The notes under the pieces: model-generated | The model's input: the letters and a program-made list of their open reading frames with translations, nothing else | What the model was told of the DNA's origin: nothing | Databases searched by the model: none | From: an uncultured Bacteroidota bacterium | GTDB lineage: Bacteria; Bacteroidota; Bacteroidia; Flavobacteriales_F; PHOS-HE28 | Direction of reading: 5' to 3' | Assembly (NCBI GenBank): GCA_902826215.1 | Contig: CADEDY010000001.1 | Span: 248,001 to 312,000, forward strand | DNA length: 64,000 nt | In this document: piece by piece, positions 54,491-63,723 of the stretch | Layout of the letters: each line of letters opens with the position of its first letter | Position numbering within the stretch: the stretch's first letter is position 1 | Program-made: the position numbers and the translations under genes

Positions 54491-55729
54491 ATGAACGAAG
54501 CGCGAATGGTCGACCATCTCTTCCGGCATCAGTACGGAAGGATGGTCGCCATTCTCACGCGCATCTTCGGTCTTGCTCATGTGGAGACCGTGGAAGATGC
54601 CGTGCAGGACACCTTCGCCAGTGCCCTCCTGGCGTGGCGCAATGGTCCACCGGACGACCCCGAGGCGTGGTTGATGCGCGCGGCGCGCAACCGGGTCGTC
54701 GACATCTTCCGCAAGATGAAGGCCGACGATCGACGTCACTTACGTCTGGAGAGCGGCTCCGCAACTATCGCGATCAACGAGCTGTTCATGGATGATGAGA
54801 TCGCCGACAGTCAGCTGCGGATGATCTTCGCGGCGTGCCATCCAGCGCTGGATCCGCGGGAGCAGATCGCCTTCGCGTTGAAGTCCATCTCCGGTTTCAG
54901 CACCCAAGAGATCGCCACCGCGTTGCTGTTGAAGGAAGAGACCGTGAAGAAGCGCTTGATGCGTGCGCGAAAGGCCATTCAGGAGCAGCACATCGCCTTC
55001 GTCATTCCACAAGGAAAGGAACTCACACGGCGGTTGGATCGCGTGCTCGATGTGCTCTATCTCATCTTCAACGAAGGCTTTCATTCCACGCGGCAGAAAA
55101 CGATCATCGACAAGGAGCTATGCGGGGAGGCCTTACGCTTGTGCAAGTCCTTGTTGGAGAATGGGACCACCCGTTCCACCGTTGTCTATGCGCTCTTCGC
55201 ATTGATGTGCTTTCATTCCGCGCGATTGGATAGTCGCATGAACGAGGCGAACGAACTGATCGATCTCCGCGATCAGGACCGGAGCATGTGGTACTTCCCT
55301 TTGATCGCCTTGGGCAACGATGCGATGACCCGCGCGATGGAAGGTGATGACCTGAGCAAGTACCATTTCGAAGCGGCCATCGCCGCGGAGCATTTGAAAG
55401 CACCCACGTTCAAGGACACGGACTGGGACCGCATCCTGATGTGGTATGAGCGACTCGATGCACTGGCTCCGTCGCCGATGAACACCTTGAACCGGGCGAT
55501 GGTGCAGCTTCAACGGAACGACACGGGATCCGCTGCGGACCTGCTGCGATCCTTGGACCCGGATGCCTTGGCCCAACGCGCATACCTCCTCCATGGTGCA
55601 TGGGGCGAGTACCATGCGCTTTCGAATGAGCGCGAGCAGGCTCGTGCGTGCTACACCAACGCTTTGGCTTTGGTCAAGAACAAAGCGGAGCGTGGGTATT
55701 TGCAGAAGAAGTTGCAGAACTTGGCGTGA
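54491..55729 (+). CDS. ECF42-like RNA polymerase sigma factor with long C-terminal extension
   Basis: A 412-residue protein. Region 2 is DHLFRHQYGRMVAILTRIFG, VEDAVQDTFASALLAWRNG and WLMRAARNRVVDIFRK. Region 4 is FALKSISGFSTQEIATALL and EETVKKRLMRARKAIQ. The remaining ~230 residues (LDRVLDVLYLIFNEGFHST, LCGEALRLCKSLLENG) are the helical/TPR-like extension of group ECF42. No anti-sigma factor lies beside it; the YCII genes upstream are its likely targets or partners, as in other ECF42 loci. Confidence 0.9.
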   Translation: MNEARMVDHLFRHQYGRMVAILTRIFGLAHVETVEDAVQDTFASALLAWRNGPPDDPEAWLMRAARNRVVDIFRKMKADDRRHLRLESGSATIAINELFMDDEIADSQLRMIFAACHPALDPREQIAFALKSISGFSTQEIATALLLKEETVKKRLMRARKAIQEQHIAFVIPQGKELTRRLDRVLDVLYLIFNEGFHSTRQKTIIDKELCGEALRLCKSLLENGTTRSTVVYALFALMCFHSARLDSRMNEANELIDLRDQDRSMWYFPLIALGNDAMTRAMEGDDLSKYHFEAAIAAEHLKAPTFKDTDWDRILMWYERLDALAPSPMNTLNRAMVQLQRNDTGSAADLLRSLDPDALAQRAYLLHGAWGEYHALSNEREQARACYTNALALVKNKAERGYLQKKLQNLA

Positions 55730-55752
55730 AGATTGTTCGGAACAGCGTGACC

Positions 55753-56094
55753 ATGGCGGTGGACGAATACCTCCTCGAACGGATCAGCAACATCCTTGCG
55801 CACAAGAAGGTGAAGTGGTCCGGCAAGCGCATGTTCGGTGGTTTCTGTTACATGGTGGATGACAAGATGTGCTTCGGGAATTACCAAGCTGGCCTGATGG
55901 TGCGAGTCGGCCCCGATGCGATCGAAGAGTTGGCCCTACGCCCCGGCGCGGAACAAATGATCCATGGCGGCCGACCGATGAAAGGCTTTCTGTTGATCGA
56001 ACCCACGGCGTATGACCTGGATGCCGATCTGGAGTTCTGGATCGGGAAGTGTCTTGACTTCAATCCCACGGCCAAGTCGACCAAGAAGAAGTGA
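55753..56094 (+). CDS. TfoX/Sxy N-terminal domain protein
   Basis: A 113-residue protein with the TfoX N-domain pattern: VDEYLLERISNIL, VKWSGKRMFGGFCYMVDDKM, LMVRVGPDAIEELALRPGAE and GGRPMKGFLLIEPTAYD. The family name comes from competence regulators, but stand-alone N-domains are common and of unknown role. The start is uncertain: a GTG at 55726 overlapping the sigma-factor stop or a GTG at 55747 is possible; I use the ATG at 55753. Confidence 0.85.
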   Translation: MAVDEYLLERISNILAHKKVKWSGKRMFGGFCYMVDDKMCFGNYQAGLMVRVGPDAIEELALRPGAEQMIHGGRPMKGFLLIEPTAYDLDADLEFWIGKCLDFNPTAKSTKKK

Positions 56095-56109
56095 AACGAC
56101 CTTTGCACC

Positions 56110-56829
56110 ATGCATCGGACCCTACTGTCCATATCGGCATTGGCACTGCTGCTGTTCAGCTACACAAAGGTGGCGGCCCAGGAATACAGCAACCTCCCGG
56201 ACACGTTGTTCTTCGACCCAATGGCCGAACACGTTCACATCACCAACATGGATAGTGCGGGTGCGGTATCGGCTGATCTGCCTGAAGTGAACACGCGCCT
56301 CGTCGAGTTGAAAGGCGATTGGTATGGATCCCGTTATGCCTTGGCTTTTGCAACGAACGGTGGCTTTGATCTCTTGCCGATCAGTGATGGGAGTTCTGTC
56401 GATGATGTGCAAATGAGCACCGCCGATGTGCTTGGCAACGGCCAGCTTCAAGTGGTCGTGCGTACCATGAACTATATGGGCCACAGCGGTTGGGAGCATT
56501 CCATCCACGAGCGCGAGTGGGCCGTGGAAGTGTGGGACCTGCACCGCCGACAACGCATCCTGCACCTCACTACCGGCCAAAGCATGGAGGAGTGGACGAA
56601 CTACTGGACACCCGATAGCACCGGGCTCTTGCCCTACGAAGAGCGCACCATGCTCTCTTCGGAAGGCGAGCGCAGTTGCGAGACCAACGAAGTCCAATTC
56701 AAGCCGAAGGAGATCGCCGTGGTGCCCACCGATGATTGCCCCGATCTCGATGATCAAGATGATATTCCACGTACGCCCCGCCCGACGGTGCATTATGTTC
56801 TTGGTGATGGTGTTTGGGTGAAGCAATGA
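56110..56829 (+). CDS. Secreted protein of unknown function with an acidic C-terminal segment
   Basis: A 239-residue protein with a signal peptide (MHRTLLSISALALLLFSY... ending KVAAQ). The mature part has a beta-rich centre (GDWYGSRYALAFATNGGFDLL, LQVVVRTMNYMGHSGWEHSI, WAVEVWDLHRRQRIL) that could be a small propeller or sandwich, and a late VVPTDDCPDLDDQDDIPRTP segment. I do not recognise the family. A broken copy of its last ~40 codons lies at 63724-63853. A GACCTTTG element lies 4 nt before the ATG. Confidence 0.7.
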   Translation: MHRTLLSISALALLLFSYTKVAAQEYSNLPDTLFFDPMAEHVHITNMDSAGAVSADLPEVNTRLVELKGDWYGSRYALAFATNGGFDLLPISDGSSVDDVQMSTADVLGNGQLQVVVRTMNYMGHSGWEHSIHEREWAVEVWDLHRRQRILHLTTGQSMEEWTNYWTPDSTGLLPYEERTMLSSEGERSCETNEVQFKPKEIAVVPTDDCPDLDDQDDIPRTPRPTVHYVLGDGVWVKQ

Positions 56830-56905
56830 GTTGGCGCGTGGAACAGCAAGGTCCATTGCGTTTCCTGCAGGATATCGCTGTCCACCGCCGAACGCATGGC
56901 GCACT

Positions 56906-59278
56906 TTACTCCTTCACCACCTTGACCACCGCGTGGGATCCTCCTGCGTGCAGTTGTAGTGTGTAAAGTCCCACTTCACCCGGAATGTCCAGTTGTAGCG
57001 TGCTTGTATGAGCGATGCGCTGTTCGGCGACGATGCGACCGCGCATGTCCCTGACCACCGCAACCACCGCCTCGTACTCCTTGCCCAGTGCCACTTCCAA
57101 GCTGCCGTTGGTGGGGTTGGGGTGTAAGCGTAGCACTGTGCCGAAGCTGTTCTCCAGCACACCGGTACTCGCGACCAGCTGACACGACGAGGTGCTCGTG
57201 CATCCGTTGGCCGTTATCTCCACGGCGTATGATCCGTTGGTGCCGGGCGTGAAGCTCTGCTCGTTGGCCTCTTCGATGGCCGATAGCCCGTTGTTGCAGT
57301 CCAGCCATTGGTAGAGTGCTCCCTCTGCGTTCGCGGTCAGGGTGATGCCTGTTACGGTTACGGTGGTATCGATGGTGGTGATGTTGAGGTCCAAGGTCAC
57401 GGTGCTATCGCAACCCGCGGCGTTGGTGAGCAATACGGTGGCCGTATTGTTCGAGGCGGTGTAGGTGTTCCCATCGATCCAGGTGAAGCTTTCACAAGCG
57501 GAATGCGGATCGGTGCCCACAGAAGCGTTGAGCACGGTGAGGGAGAGTGTCACCGTGCTATCGCAACCTGCAGCGTTGGTCAGTACGTAGGTGGCGCTGT
57601 TGTTTGAAGCGGTATAGGTGTTGCCGTCGATCCACGTGAAGCTGTCGCAGGCGGTGTGCACTTCGGTGCTGGTAGACGGGTTGTTGATGGTCAGTTCCAG
57701 TGTTTCGGTGTGTGTGCAACCGACCTCGTTGACCGCTGTAGCAATGTAGGTGCCCGATACACTGAAGGTCTGGCCCGTTACCGGCCAGGTGTGGCTTCCG
57801 CAGGCTACCACTTGGCTGGTATTCGCGGTGCTTTCCAGAATGGTCAAGACCAAGGAATCGGTCTGCGTACATCCGACGTTATTGAAGGAGGTGGTCACAT
57901 AGGTGCCTGATGCGGTATAGTTCTGCCCGTTCAGCGGCCATGTGTAGGAGTCGCATACTTCGGCCGTGCTTGCACTGGAGGTGCTGTAACGGAGGCTCAA
58001 GTTCAGCACCACGGTGGTCGGACATCCATTCTCCTGTATCACCACCTGGGTCGCGGAATTGTTGTCGGTCACATAGGTGTTCCCATCGATCCACGTGTAC
58101 GTGTCGCAGGCCGATACCACATCATTCTCCGTGGCATTGGCATTGCACCCGGTATTGATGCGGGCCACGCGCCACCTTGAGACCTGGTCGTAGTTGACGA
58201 AGCCCCCTACGATGATGATCTTCTCGTCGCTCTGTAGATCCATGGCGTACACCAGGACATTGGCACCGGTGCCCGGGTCAAAGACCTCGTCCAGCGCGCC
58301 ATCGGCAGTGATGCGCGCGATGCGATTCCTGCTGATGCTGTTGAAAGCCGTGAAGTTCCCGCAGATCAGGATCCGCCCCTCGGAATCCAACAGCACCTGG
58401 CGGATGTATTGGTTGGGGCCAGCACCGGATCCGAAGGTGGCGTCCAGTGAACCGTCGCTGTTCAGGCGGCCGAGGTATCCCACTGGTGATCCACCCAGGT
58501 TGAGGAACCGGCCACCCACGATCATGCTTCCATCAGCTTGCAGAACAACGGACTCTACCGTGTTGTCGGCACCGGAGGGCAGGTTGAACGTGGTGTCGTT
58601 GGATCCATCGGAATTGAGCCGTGTGATACGTACACTGGTCGTGCCATTGAAGGTGGTGAATTCTCCGCCGACGACCACCTTTCCATCGGGTTGAACGGTG
58701 ATGGCGCGCACCCGGTCGTTGGCTCCGGTCCCGGTATTGAACGATGCATCGAACGTACCGTTCGAGTTCAGTCGTACCAATCTTCCGCGCTGCGCTCCGT
58801 TCCACACACCGAATTGGCCACCGACGAGGATCTTGCCATCGGGTTGAAGTGCGAGTTCGAAGATCTGCCCATTGGGCCCTTGCCCTGGGTTGAACGAAGC
58901 ATCCAAGCTTCCATCGGCGTTCAGTCTGGCGATCCGGGTCCGTGGCACCTCATTCACGGTCGTGAACGCGCCTGCGATCAGGATCTTGCCATCGGGTTGA
59001 AGCACAATGCTCTCAACAGCGAAATTGGTACCAGTGCCTGGATCGAAGGAGGTATCCAGTGTGCCATTCGCCAGGAGCCGCGCAACGCGGTTCTTCCCGG
59101 TGCCGAAGTAGTTGGTGAAGTTGCCGGCAATAAGGATCCGGCCATCCGGCTGCACTGCTACGGCCTGCACTTCCGCATTCAGCCCGGTTCCCGGGTCCAG
59201 CGTGGGGTCCAGGGAGCCGGGTTGTGCATGTAGCACGCCGGTCAACAGGCTGAACATGAGAGTGGTTCTGATCTTCAT
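56906..59278 (-). CDS. Secreted delta-60 repeat protein with Cys-type repeats and T9SS sorting domain
   Basis: A 790-residue protein; the ATG at 59278 begins the signal peptide (KIRTTLMFSLLTGVLHAQ). Seven delta-60 repeats (VQPDGRILIAGNFTNY and similar) form the propeller. They are followed by five ~40-residue repeats with C[DE]S[FY]TW...GC..T, each holding a Cys pair, and by a type A T9SS sorting domain (LHPNPTNGSLEV, DMRGRIVAEQ, GLYTLQLHAGG). It should be an exported surface protein. It is a paralogue of the 47629 protein in its propeller but has a different second half. Confidence 0.87.
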   Translation of the reverse strand: MKIRTTLMFSLLTGVLHAQPGSLDPTLDPGTGLNAEVQAVAVQPDGRILIAGNFTNYFGTGKNRVARLLANGTLDTSFDPGTGTNFAVESIVLQPDGKILIAGAFTTVNEVPRTRIARLNADGSLDASFNPGQGPNGQIFELALQPDGKILVGGQFGVWNGAQRGRLVRLNSNGTFDASFNTGTGANDRVRAITVQPDGKVVVGGEFTTFNGTTSVRITRLNSDGSNDTTFNLPSGADNTVESVVLQADGSMIVGGRFLNLGGSPVGYLGRLNSDGSLDATFGSGAGPNQYIRQVLLDSEGRILICGNFTAFNSISRNRIARITADGALDEVFDPGTGANVLVYAMDLQSDEKIIIVGGFVNYDQVSRWRVARINTGCNANATENDVVSACDTYTWIDGNTYVTDNNSATQVVIQENGCPTTVVLNLSLRYSTSSASTAEVCDSYTWPLNGQNYTASGTYVTTSFNNVGCTQTDSLVLTILESTANTSQVVACGSHTWPVTGQTFSVSGTYIATAVNEVGCTHTETLELTINNPSTSTEVHTACDSFTWIDGNTYTASNNSATYVLTNAAGCDSTVTLSLTVLNASVGTDPHSACESFTWIDGNTYTASNNTATVLLTNAAGCDSTVTLDLNITTIDTTVTVTGITLTANAEGALYQWLDCNNGLSAIEEANEQSFTPGTNGSYAVEITANGCTSTSSCQLVASTGVLENSFGTVLRLHPNPTNGSLEVALGKEYEAVVAVVRDMRGRIVAEQRIAHTSTLQLDIPGEVGLYTLQLHAGGSHAVVKVVKE
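57360..58130 (-). repeat. Five Cys-containing ~40-residue repeats
   Basis: Five in-frame units of about 120-130 nt encode the pattern AC[DEG]S[FHY]TW - [IP]-[DNT]G-[NQ]-[TY] - GC-x-T. The copies are alike in DNA as well as protein, so recent duplication is likely. Confidence 0.72.
58150..59176 (-). repeat. Seven delta-60 repeats
   Basis: Seven units of about 50 codons with the core LQPDGKILIxGxFTxxN and a DxSF-type end. The number equals that in the protein at 47629-50112. Confidence 0.8.
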
Positions 59279-59598
59279 CGCACGTGTTCGTTGGTGATGG
59301 TGAATGGATCGGGGAGTGGGTTCGTGCTGTGGGAATGTTCTGTGCGCCATGGTGTGTCGTTCATGATCCAAAGTGGGTCTGGAGAGGCGCTTGCAGTTCG
59401 TTCAGTACGACCAGGCCCGTTTGATCCCATTGGACGTGATGCGGCGGGGAATGTGGTGTGGCGGTGCTCGACGGGCGTATGGAACGGGTGTGCCGCATTG
59501 CCGCTGCAAGACTACCCGGCCCACCAGCCCTTGGTCGTGGTGGGAAACCACCATTCGCGCGCCGCGTTTTCCACGGGCGAATGTGTGCAGCGGTTGGA
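59279..59598. other. Intergenic region between response regulator and delta-60 genes
   Basis: I see no gene here. It must contain the promoter of the minus-strand delta-60 gene, but no clear TAnnTTTG lies near 59278 on the minus strand. Frames on both strands read without protein-like sequence. Confidence 0.5.
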
Positions 59599-60222
59599 CT
59601 ACGAACTGGTGAGATACCCGTGCCGGAAGCCTTCCACGATGAGGCCGGCCAGGTTGCGCACGTTCAGTTTGCTGAAGATGTGCTGGCGGTGGTTCTCCAC
59701 GGTGTTCACCGAAAGCGACAAGCGCTCGGCGATCTCCTTCGAGGTCTGTTCCCGCGCGATCAGTCGCAGGATCTCGATCTCGCGTTCGCTCAAGGTGATG
59801 CCATCGCTGGCCATGCGCTGGCCGTTGAGGAACGCGTATTCGGCCGGCAGATGCACCTTGCCTTGCAGCACTTTGCGCACCGCCGCACACAAGGTGTCCA
59901 GCTCTTCGGTCTTGCACACGTAGCCACGCGCACCCGCGCGGATCAGGTTCTCCACCAACAAGGGGCTGCCCAGGCTGGTGTAGGCGATCAAGGGCAGGGT
60001 GGGATACCGCTCGCCGATCAGGCGGAAGAGCTCGATGCCGATGATGTCCTCGGCCACCACATCCAGGATGAGCACGTCGGGGCGTTCGGTCCCAAGCTGG
60101 GCCAACAACTGCTCACGGGTGCGCGCGAAGAAGGACACCTGGGCACCACGCTCGGTGAATGCACGCGTCAGGGCCTCGCCCACCGCGGGATGATCATCGA
60201 ATATGCCGATCCGTGTTCCCTG
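59599..60222 (-). CDS. LuxR/NarL-type response regulator
   Basis: A 207-residue protein. The receiver has the acidic pair in IGIFDDHPAVGEAL, the phospho-acceptor Asp in VLILDVVAEDI, Thr in LIAYTSLG and Lys in GYVCKTEEL, so it is canonical, unlike the regulator at 27322. The C-terminal LuxR helix-turn-helix is LSEREIEILRLIAREQ, TSKEIAERLSLSVNTVENH, KLNVRNLAGLI. It is the likely partner of the sensor kinase directly upstream on the same strand (61 nt before this gene). A GTG at 60237 is an alternative start. Confidence 0.93.
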   Translation of the reverse strand, partial: QGTRIGIFDDHPAVGEALTRAFTERGAQVSFFARTREQLLAQLGTERPDVLILDVVAEDIIGIELFRLIGERYPTLPLIAYTSLGSPLLVENLIRAGARGYVCKTEELDTLCAAVRKVLQGKVHLPAEYAFLNGQRMASDGITLSEREIEILRLIAREQTSKEIAERLSLSVNTVENHRQHIFSKLNVRNLAGLIVEGFRHGYLTSS

Positions 60223-60283
60223 CATCGCTGTTCGCACCGCAAAAGAACTCCTTCCACGGCATCACCATCGTAGTGGTTTTCCA

Positions 60284-63200
60284 CTATGGCTTCCCAGGGA
60301 ATACGAAGTAGAAGCAACTGCCCCCGGGGCCGGTCTCCACGCGGATGGTTCCGCCGTGCTTCTCCACCAGCTCGGCCGTGAGGTAGAGGCCCAGTCCGAA
60401 ACCCTTCTCGTGGTGCGTGCCCAACGCGGAGTGCACAGCCCCTTTGAAGAGCCTGCCGACCAGTTCTGGTGCCATGCCGCGCCCTTCATCGCGTACGGTG
60501 TATTCCAGCGTGTCCGGGTCGAAGCCGCACGTGACCGTGCCACCGGCGGGACTGTACTTCAAGGCATTGCCGATCAGGTTGCGGTAGATGATCCGCAGCA
60601 CGTCCACCGGTACGGGTGGTACCACATGGGGGTCGATATGCTGCTCCACCGTCAAGCCCTTTTCACGGATCAGCGCTTCCAGCTCGGCCACGATCTCCTG
60701 CACCACATCGCCGGCCCCGCGCTGCCCACCGGGCCGTGCGGCCTGCTCCGTGCCCAGCTCCAGCCGCGCCCAGTCCAGCAGGTTCTGCAGGATCATCTCC
60801 GATTGCACGAGCTGGTTGCGGATGTCGGAGGTATGCAGGTCGAGCCGTTCGTAGCGGCCGCTTTGGAGGATATCGATGAGCAGCCGCATGGAGATCAACG
60901 GCCCTTTGAAATCGTGCGAGATCACGGAGAGGATCCGGCGGTTGAGGTCGTTGAGCTCTTCCAGTGCACGGTTGCGCTGTTCCACCAACACGGTCTGTTC
61001 GCTCAGTTCGCGGGTGCGTTCGGCCACCAGCGCCTGCATGCGAAGGTTCTCACGCGCTACGTTGCGGTAGCGGTGGCGCACCACCAGGAAGAGCGCGAGC
61101 GCTGCGGCCAGTGCCATAGCGGCGCGGAACCACCATGTCATCCAGAACGGTGGATCGATGAGGATGTGTACCACCTTGTAAGGCGCATCGGGGCGCACGC
61201 CGTTCCTGCCCGCGGCGATCTTCAGCACGTAGGCGCCCGGGTCCAGGTTGGTGAAGGAGATGAAGCGTCGGTTGCCGATGCTGTTCCATTCCGTGTCCAG
61301 CCCATCCAGGGTGTAGAAGTAGCTGGCATCGTTCGGCCGGTTGAAGTCCATCGATGCGAACGCGAAGGAGAACATCGAAGCGGAATGGGGGATCACCAGG
61401 CTGTCGATGCGATGCGGCATCCGATCGATGAAATAGTGTTCGCCCACCGCACGCACCCGGTTCGGCACCCGGTCCGCCGTGGTATCGATCAGCACGGGAC
61501 GGTTCCTTACCTGAAGGTCGGTGATCATCACCTTCAGGCTGGTCACGGCACGGTCCACGCTGTCGGGGTGGAAGTACGTGATGCCGTTCACCCCACCGAA
61601 ATACAGCCAGCCCGCACGATCGCGCAGGTAGGCGCCACCATTGAATTCGCCTTGCTGCACACCGTGGTATGCCGAGTAGTTGGTGAAGAGCGGCACAGCG
61701 TTGCTGGTGGTTGCATCGGGCGCGCTGCTGCCAACCGCCCTGCGCAGATCGAATTCCGAAAGGCCCGAGTTGGTGCTGATCCACAGCGTTCCAGGCGGTC
61801 CCTCCAGTATGCCATAGACCACATTGTCCGCGAGACCATCGCGTGTAGTGAAGGAGGTGGATGAGTAGCCGCCATCACCTTCGCGTTGCAAGCGGTTGAG
61901 ACCGCCGCCGTTGGTGCCCACCCACAGCGATCCGTCGCTGCCCTGGTGCAGGCAACGGATGAAGTCGCTGCTGAGGCTGCCGGACCGTGCGCGCTCCTTG
62001 CGGAAGGTGTGGAAGGTCCCCTGCGTCCGGTCCATCAGGCACAAGCCCGTGCCACCGGTTCCGATCCACAGCCCACCCGCGCCGTCCTCCAGGATGCTGC
62101 GGATGATGTTGCCGGCGATGCTCGTGGGGTCCTTCGGATCGTGGCGGAAGTTGGTGAAGTCGTCGGTGGCTTCGTCATAGCGAGCCAGTCCGCCGTTGTA
62201 CGTGCCGATCCAGATCGTACCCGCAGCATCCTCGTAGAGGGTGAGGATCACATCGCTGCCGATGCTGCGCGGGTCCTTCGCCGTGTGCCGGTAGTTCCGG
62301 AGCCCACCGCCATCGCTGTTGCGTCGGTCCAGGCCGCTCTTGTCCGAACCCACCCATATGCGGCCCTTGCAGTCCCGCAGGACGCAGCGCGATACATCAC
62401 TGCTCCATCCGGTGCGGCTGGCAGGATCGTGTCGCATGGCGCTCAACGTGTTCGTGCTGCGGTCCCATACGTTCACACCACCACCCGCCGTGGCGATCAT
62501 GATGCGGCCCTGTTCATCCTCCGCAAGGCCGTACACGAAGCTTTCGGTCAAGCGCACACCATCACCGGTCCTGTCGTCGAGCACATGGAAACGGTCCGGC
62601 GCTGGGTCCGTGGAACTGGCCCCCTTGCCGCTGGTGGACACCCAGACGCGGCCGGCGCGATCGCAGTAGGTGGCAAGGACCAGGTCGCTCTTCAGGGCGT
62701 GCGGATCGTGGATGTCCTTGTGGTACGCGCCAAGCTGCTGCCGTGCAGCATCCAGCACGTGTAGCCCGTTGAAGGTGCCCACCCACAGTTTGCCGAAGCG
62801 GTCCTCGGTGATGCCATACACGAAGGACAGCCCGGGCCAGCTGAGGTCCGTGCGGCCGTTGCCACTGCTGTGCAGGCGACAAAGCCCACCGCCGTAGGTG
62901 CCCACCCAGATGTGCCCGCTGAGGTCCTGGTACAAGGCCTTGATGTTGTTCTCGGGCAGGCTGTTCGGGTCCTGCGGATCATGACGGAAATGTGCCGTCG
63001 ATCCACCATCTGCAGCGAGGCGGAACAGGCCGTTCTTCGTCCCCACCCACACCCGCTGGTCGCGATCCACCAGCAGGGTGAACACGAAAGGGGCGGAACT
63101 TGCAGTTGCACCGGGCGCTTCCAAGGCGATCCGCTCGTACACCGCACGATCCGGATGGAAGGCGAAGAGTCCCAACGGACCACCCACCAGTATCCGCCCT

Positions 63201-63643
63201 TGGCCGTCCTGCGCGATGCAGAACACCGAGCTCACCTGCGACCGCAGCGTATCCACAGGCAGGCTGGAACGCTTCACCGCGCCCGTGCGCAGGTCCAGCC
63301 GATCCAGTCCACCACCTTCCGTGCCCACCCACAGCACGTCGTCATCATCGGCATACAGCGCGCGGATGTAGCCCTGCGAGAGGGTCCGCTCGTCGTCCGG
63401 GTCATGCGTCCACACCTTCATCGCATGACCGTCCCAGCGGTTCAGTCCGTCCTGCGTACCAAACCACAGGAAGCCCTGCCTGTCCTGGCAGAAGGCGTAG
63501 ATGGTGCCCTGCGAAAGTCCGTCCGTGGTGGTGATGTGATCGAAGCGCTCGGTGGCCCAAGCGCTGTGTTGTGCCGTAACGACACCAGCGTGCCCGAGCA
63601 CGGTGCACAGCACAAAGAGCAGTATGGGGGCGGGTGATCCCAC
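60284..63643 (-). CDS. Hybrid-type propeller sensor histidine kinase
   Basis: A 1119-residue membrane kinase starting with GTG, with a signal peptide (ILLFVLCTVLGHAGVVTAQ). About 700 residues of Reg_prop units (RQGFLWFGTQDGLNRWDG, VLWVGTEGGGLDRLDL and many alike) form one or two beta-propellers outside the cell membrane, followed by a Y_Y_Y domain (YFYTLDGLDTEWN, LDPGAYVLKI). One membrane helix lies near 832-858 (WWFRAAMALAAALALFLVV). The kinase part has the phospho-accepting His910 in ISHDFKGP and the ATPase boxes NLIGNALKYSP, DEGRGMAP, GFGLGLYL. It lacks the receiver and AraC domains of classical Bacteroides hybrid sensors, the separate regulator at 59599 doing that job. Confidence 0.93.
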   Translation of the reverse strand: MGSPAPILLFVLCTVLGHAGVVTAQHSAWATERFDHITTTDGLSQGTIYAFCQDRQGFLWFGTQDGLNRWDGHAMKVWTHDPDDERTLSQGYIRALYADDDDVLWVGTEGGGLDRLDLRTGAVKRSSLPVDTLRSQVSSVFCIAQDGQGRILVGGPLGLFAFHPDRAVYERIALEAPGATASSAPFVFTLLVDRDQRVWVGTKNGLFRLAADGGSTAHFRHDPQDPNSLPENNIKALYQDLSGHIWVGTYGGGLCRLHSSGNGRTDLSWPGLSFVYGITEDRFGKLWVGTFNGLHVLDAARQQLGAYHKDIHDPHALKSDLVLATYCDRAGRVWVSTSGKGASSTDPAPDRFHVLDDRTGDGVRLTESFVYGLAEDEQGRIMIATAGGGVNVWDRSTNTLSAMRHDPASRTGWSSDVSRCVLRDCKGRIWVGSDKSGLDRRNSDGGGLRNYRHTAKDPRSIGSDVILTLYEDAAGTIWIGTYNGGLARYDEATDDFTNFRHDPKDPTSIAGNIIRSILEDGAGGLWIGTGGTGLCLMDRTQGTFHTFRKERARSGSLSSDFIRCLHQGSDGSLWVGTNGGGLNRLQREGDGGYSSTSFTTRDGLADNVVYGILEGPPGTLWISTNSGLSEFDLRRAVGSSAPDATTSNAVPLFTNYSAYHGVQQGEFNGGAYLRDRAGWLYFGGVNGITYFHPDSVDRAVTSLKVMITDLQVRNRPVLIDTTADRVPNRVRAVGEHYFIDRMPHRIDSLVIPHSASMFSFAFASMDFNRPNDASYFYTLDGLDTEWNSIGNRRFISFTNLDPGAYVLKIAAGRNGVRPDAPYKVVHILIDPPFWMTWWFRAAMALAAALALFLVVRHRYRNVARENLRMQALVAERTRELSEQTVLVEQRNRALEELNDLNRRILSVISHDFKGPLISMRLLIDILQSGRYERLDLHTSDIRNQLVQSEMILQNLLDWARLELGTEQAARPGGQRGAGDVVQEIVAELEALIREKGLTVEQHIDPHVVPPVPVDVLRIIYRNLIGNALKYSPAGGTVTCGFDPDTLEYTVRDEGRGMAPELVGRLFKGAVHSALGTHHEKGFGLGLYLTAELVEKHGGTIRVETGPGGSCFYFVFPGKP

Positions 63644-63723
63644 GCAGGTCGATTTGACCGCCCAAAGGTGCTACTTGCTCGCTAAAGCACATTCGGCATT
63701 TCCAGAAGCGGCAGAAGGTGCTA

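Noticed and set aside
59291-59923. Plus-strand reading frame opposite the response regulator
   Set aside because: Most of it is antisense to the clear regulator gene, and its sequence is Arg/Ser-rich without any domain.
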